This document shows positions 5,460 to 6,401 of a DNA stretch of 6,401 nucleotides, one piece after another. Source of the DNA: Flavobacteriales bacterium. Its GTDB lineage: Bacteria > Bacteroidota > Bacteroidia > Flavobacteriales_E > Vicingaceae. The stretch's first letter is position 1; each line of letters starts with the position of its first letter. Made by a program: the position numbers and the translations under genes. The stretch is taken from the NCBI GenBank assembly GCA_029262915.1, contig JAJCYN010000094.1, forward strand, positions 1-6,401. Reading direction: 5' to 3'. The notes under the pieces are model-generated. The model worked only from the letters and a program-made list of their open reading frames with translations, searched no databases and was not told the origin of the DNA.

Positions 5460-5538
5460 AAACTTAAAATTCTCGGTCTTTCTATTTTTAATAGTAGTAA
5501 GTATGATGCTTATCAGGTTTTTTTTATTGATTAAATAA

Positions 5539-5546
5539 CAACTTTG
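5539..5546 (+). promoter_or_regulatory. Possible -7 element of the exported-protein gene
   Basis: CAACTTTG followed by CG, 18 bases before the ATG at 5565. It matches the Bacteroidota -7 consensus TAnnTTTG at all but the first defined position. No well-spaced -33 TTG is evident. The implied untranslated leader would be only about 12-15 nt. Confidence 0.33.
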
Positions 5547-5564
5547 CGTTTATTTTGATTATTC

Positions 5565-6401
5565 ATGAGAAATCTTCCCTACCTTTTAATTTCACTACTA
5601 ATAATTTGTTATTGTAATAAAATAAGTGCCCAAGAACAAGAAGAAAAAACTATTCATAAAGGAAATAAAGGTAAATTTTATATTTACCATGGTTGGCACG
5701 AAAGTTCTTATACCAAATCGGATATTCATTTTAAAGGAGATAAATTTAACTTTATAATTAAGGATGTTAGTTCAACTGATAGAGTGATGCCTTATGGTTT
5801 TAATCCTTATTTAAACCCTAAAACATTTTCTAATGTTCAAACAAGTTCAAGAATTGGCTATTATTTTCATGATAATTTTTCTGTCTCTTTAGGAAATGAT
5901 CACATGAAATATGTGATGACAAATGGACAGATAGTTAAAATAAACGGGGTGATAAAAGCAGGATCAGATTATGATCGAATTTATAATAATGAAGATATTA
6001 TTCTTTCGGAAGATTTTTTAAAGTATGAACATACTAACGGTTTAAATTTTATAAATATAGAAGTAAATCGAGTGGATGATATACTCCCGTTGTTGAAGAT
6101 AGAATCAAAACACATTCAAGTTAATTTGGTGGAAGGACTTGGTGTAGGATTCCTATATCCTCATACAGATGTAACATTATTAGATTATGAAAGGCACGAT
6201 CATTTTCATTTAGCAGGTTATGGAATTACTGCTAAATCGGGGATTAATTTTACTTTCTTAAAACATTTTTTTATTCAAGCAGAACTAAAAGGTGGCTTTA
6301 TGAATATGCCAGATGTTAGAATTACTTTTAATGAAAACGAAAAAGCCTCACAACACTTTTTTGCTTTGCAAAAGGTGATTGTTTTTGGAGGTATGTTTAG
6401 G
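5565..6401 (+). CDS. Exported protein, probably outer-membrane beta-barrel, 3' truncated
   Basis: The frame is open from the ATG at 5565 to the last base (279 codons), so the C-terminus is missing. It starts MRNLPYLLISLLIICYCNK and has a Sec signal peptide with likely cleavage ISA/Q after residue 22. There is no good lipobox. The mature part is rich in aromatic-ended amphipathic stretches typical of barrels. It includes FYIYHGWHESSYTKSDIHFK (opening strand, about 38-57), SRIGYYFHDNFSVSLGNDHM (about 95-114), VNLVEGLGVGFLYP (about 187-200), INFTFLKHFFIQAELKGG (about 228-245) and the final visible strand VIVFGGMF. I recognise the pattern GW....YTKSDIHF.GD.....KDV....R as one seen in uncharacterised Bacteroidota outer-membrane proteins, but know no function. 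It is divergent from the Fe-S/regulator operon and may share its regulatory gap. Whether it belongs to the redox module is unknown. Confidence 0.8.
   Translation, partial: MRNLPYLLISLLIICYCNKISAQEQEEKTIHKGNKGKFYIYHGWHESSYTKSDIHFKGDKFNFIIKDVSSTDRVMPYGFNPYLNPKTFSNVQTSSRIGYYFHDNFSVSLGNDHMKYVMTNGQIVKINGVIKAGSDYDRIYNNEDIILSEDFLKYEHTNGLNFINIEVNRVDDILPLLKIESKHIQVNLVEGLGVGFLYPHTDVTLLDYERHDHFHLAGYGITAKSGINFTFLKHFFIQAELKGGFMNMPDVRITFNENEKASQHFFALQKVIVFGGMFR

Noticed and set aside
5498..5525. Hairpin followed by eight T on the plus strand, like a terminator
   Set aside because: The stem is 6 bp with a wobble pair, and no plus-strand gene ends upstream. The region is a divergent promoter gap.

Overview
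The window is AT-rich DNA from a member of the Bacteroidota, most likely a flavobacterium or relative (inference). The support is a CNT nucleoside transporter fragment, a DUF5777-type outer-membrane barrel, Bacteroidota-style lipoproteins, a 'GCTDP..NYN..A...DGSC' repeat, and weak or absent Shine-Dalgarno sequences.

Layout: (1) 2-721, plus strand: the 3' end of a concentrative nucleoside transporter. It is separated by a hairpin terminator (753-787) from genes converging on it. (2) 819-3273, minus strand: four tightly spaced genes, read from right to left. They encode a periplasmic monoheme cytochrome c, a DUF5777-type beta-barrel, a monoheme cytochrome c lipoprotein, and a lipoprotein with a C-terminal cytochrome P460-like domain. 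(3) 3274-3584: a 311-bp regulatory gap holding a perfect TGTCG-N6-CGACA dyad and other inverted repeats. (4) 3585-5351, minus strand: a Crp/Fnr regulator with FNR-like cysteines, directly abutting an upstream polytopic membrane 4Fe-4S protein of the NapH/NosR/CcoG type. (5) 5352-5564: a divergent intergenic region with a second dyad of the same geometry (TGTCA-N6-TGACA). (6) 5565-6401, plus strand: the 5' part of an exported protein, probably an outer-membrane beta-barrel, running off the end.

Working model (inference): the minus-strand block is a redox-regulated electron-transfer or nitrogen-oxide-stress module. The FNR-like protein would sense oxygen or NO and act on both dyads, controlling its own operon and the cytochrome operon. 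The membrane Fe-S protein would pass electrons from the inner membrane to the periplasmic cytochrome. The barrel and the two heme lipoproteins lie at the outer membrane. Both lipoproteins carry acidic residues just after the lipidated cysteine, and one matches the Bacteroidota lipoprotein export signal, so the heme domains may face outward. P460-family proteins oxidise hydroxylamine or bind NO, so reactive nitrogen chemistry is one plausible end use. No canonical reductase (NirK, NirS, Nor, NosZ) is present in the window.
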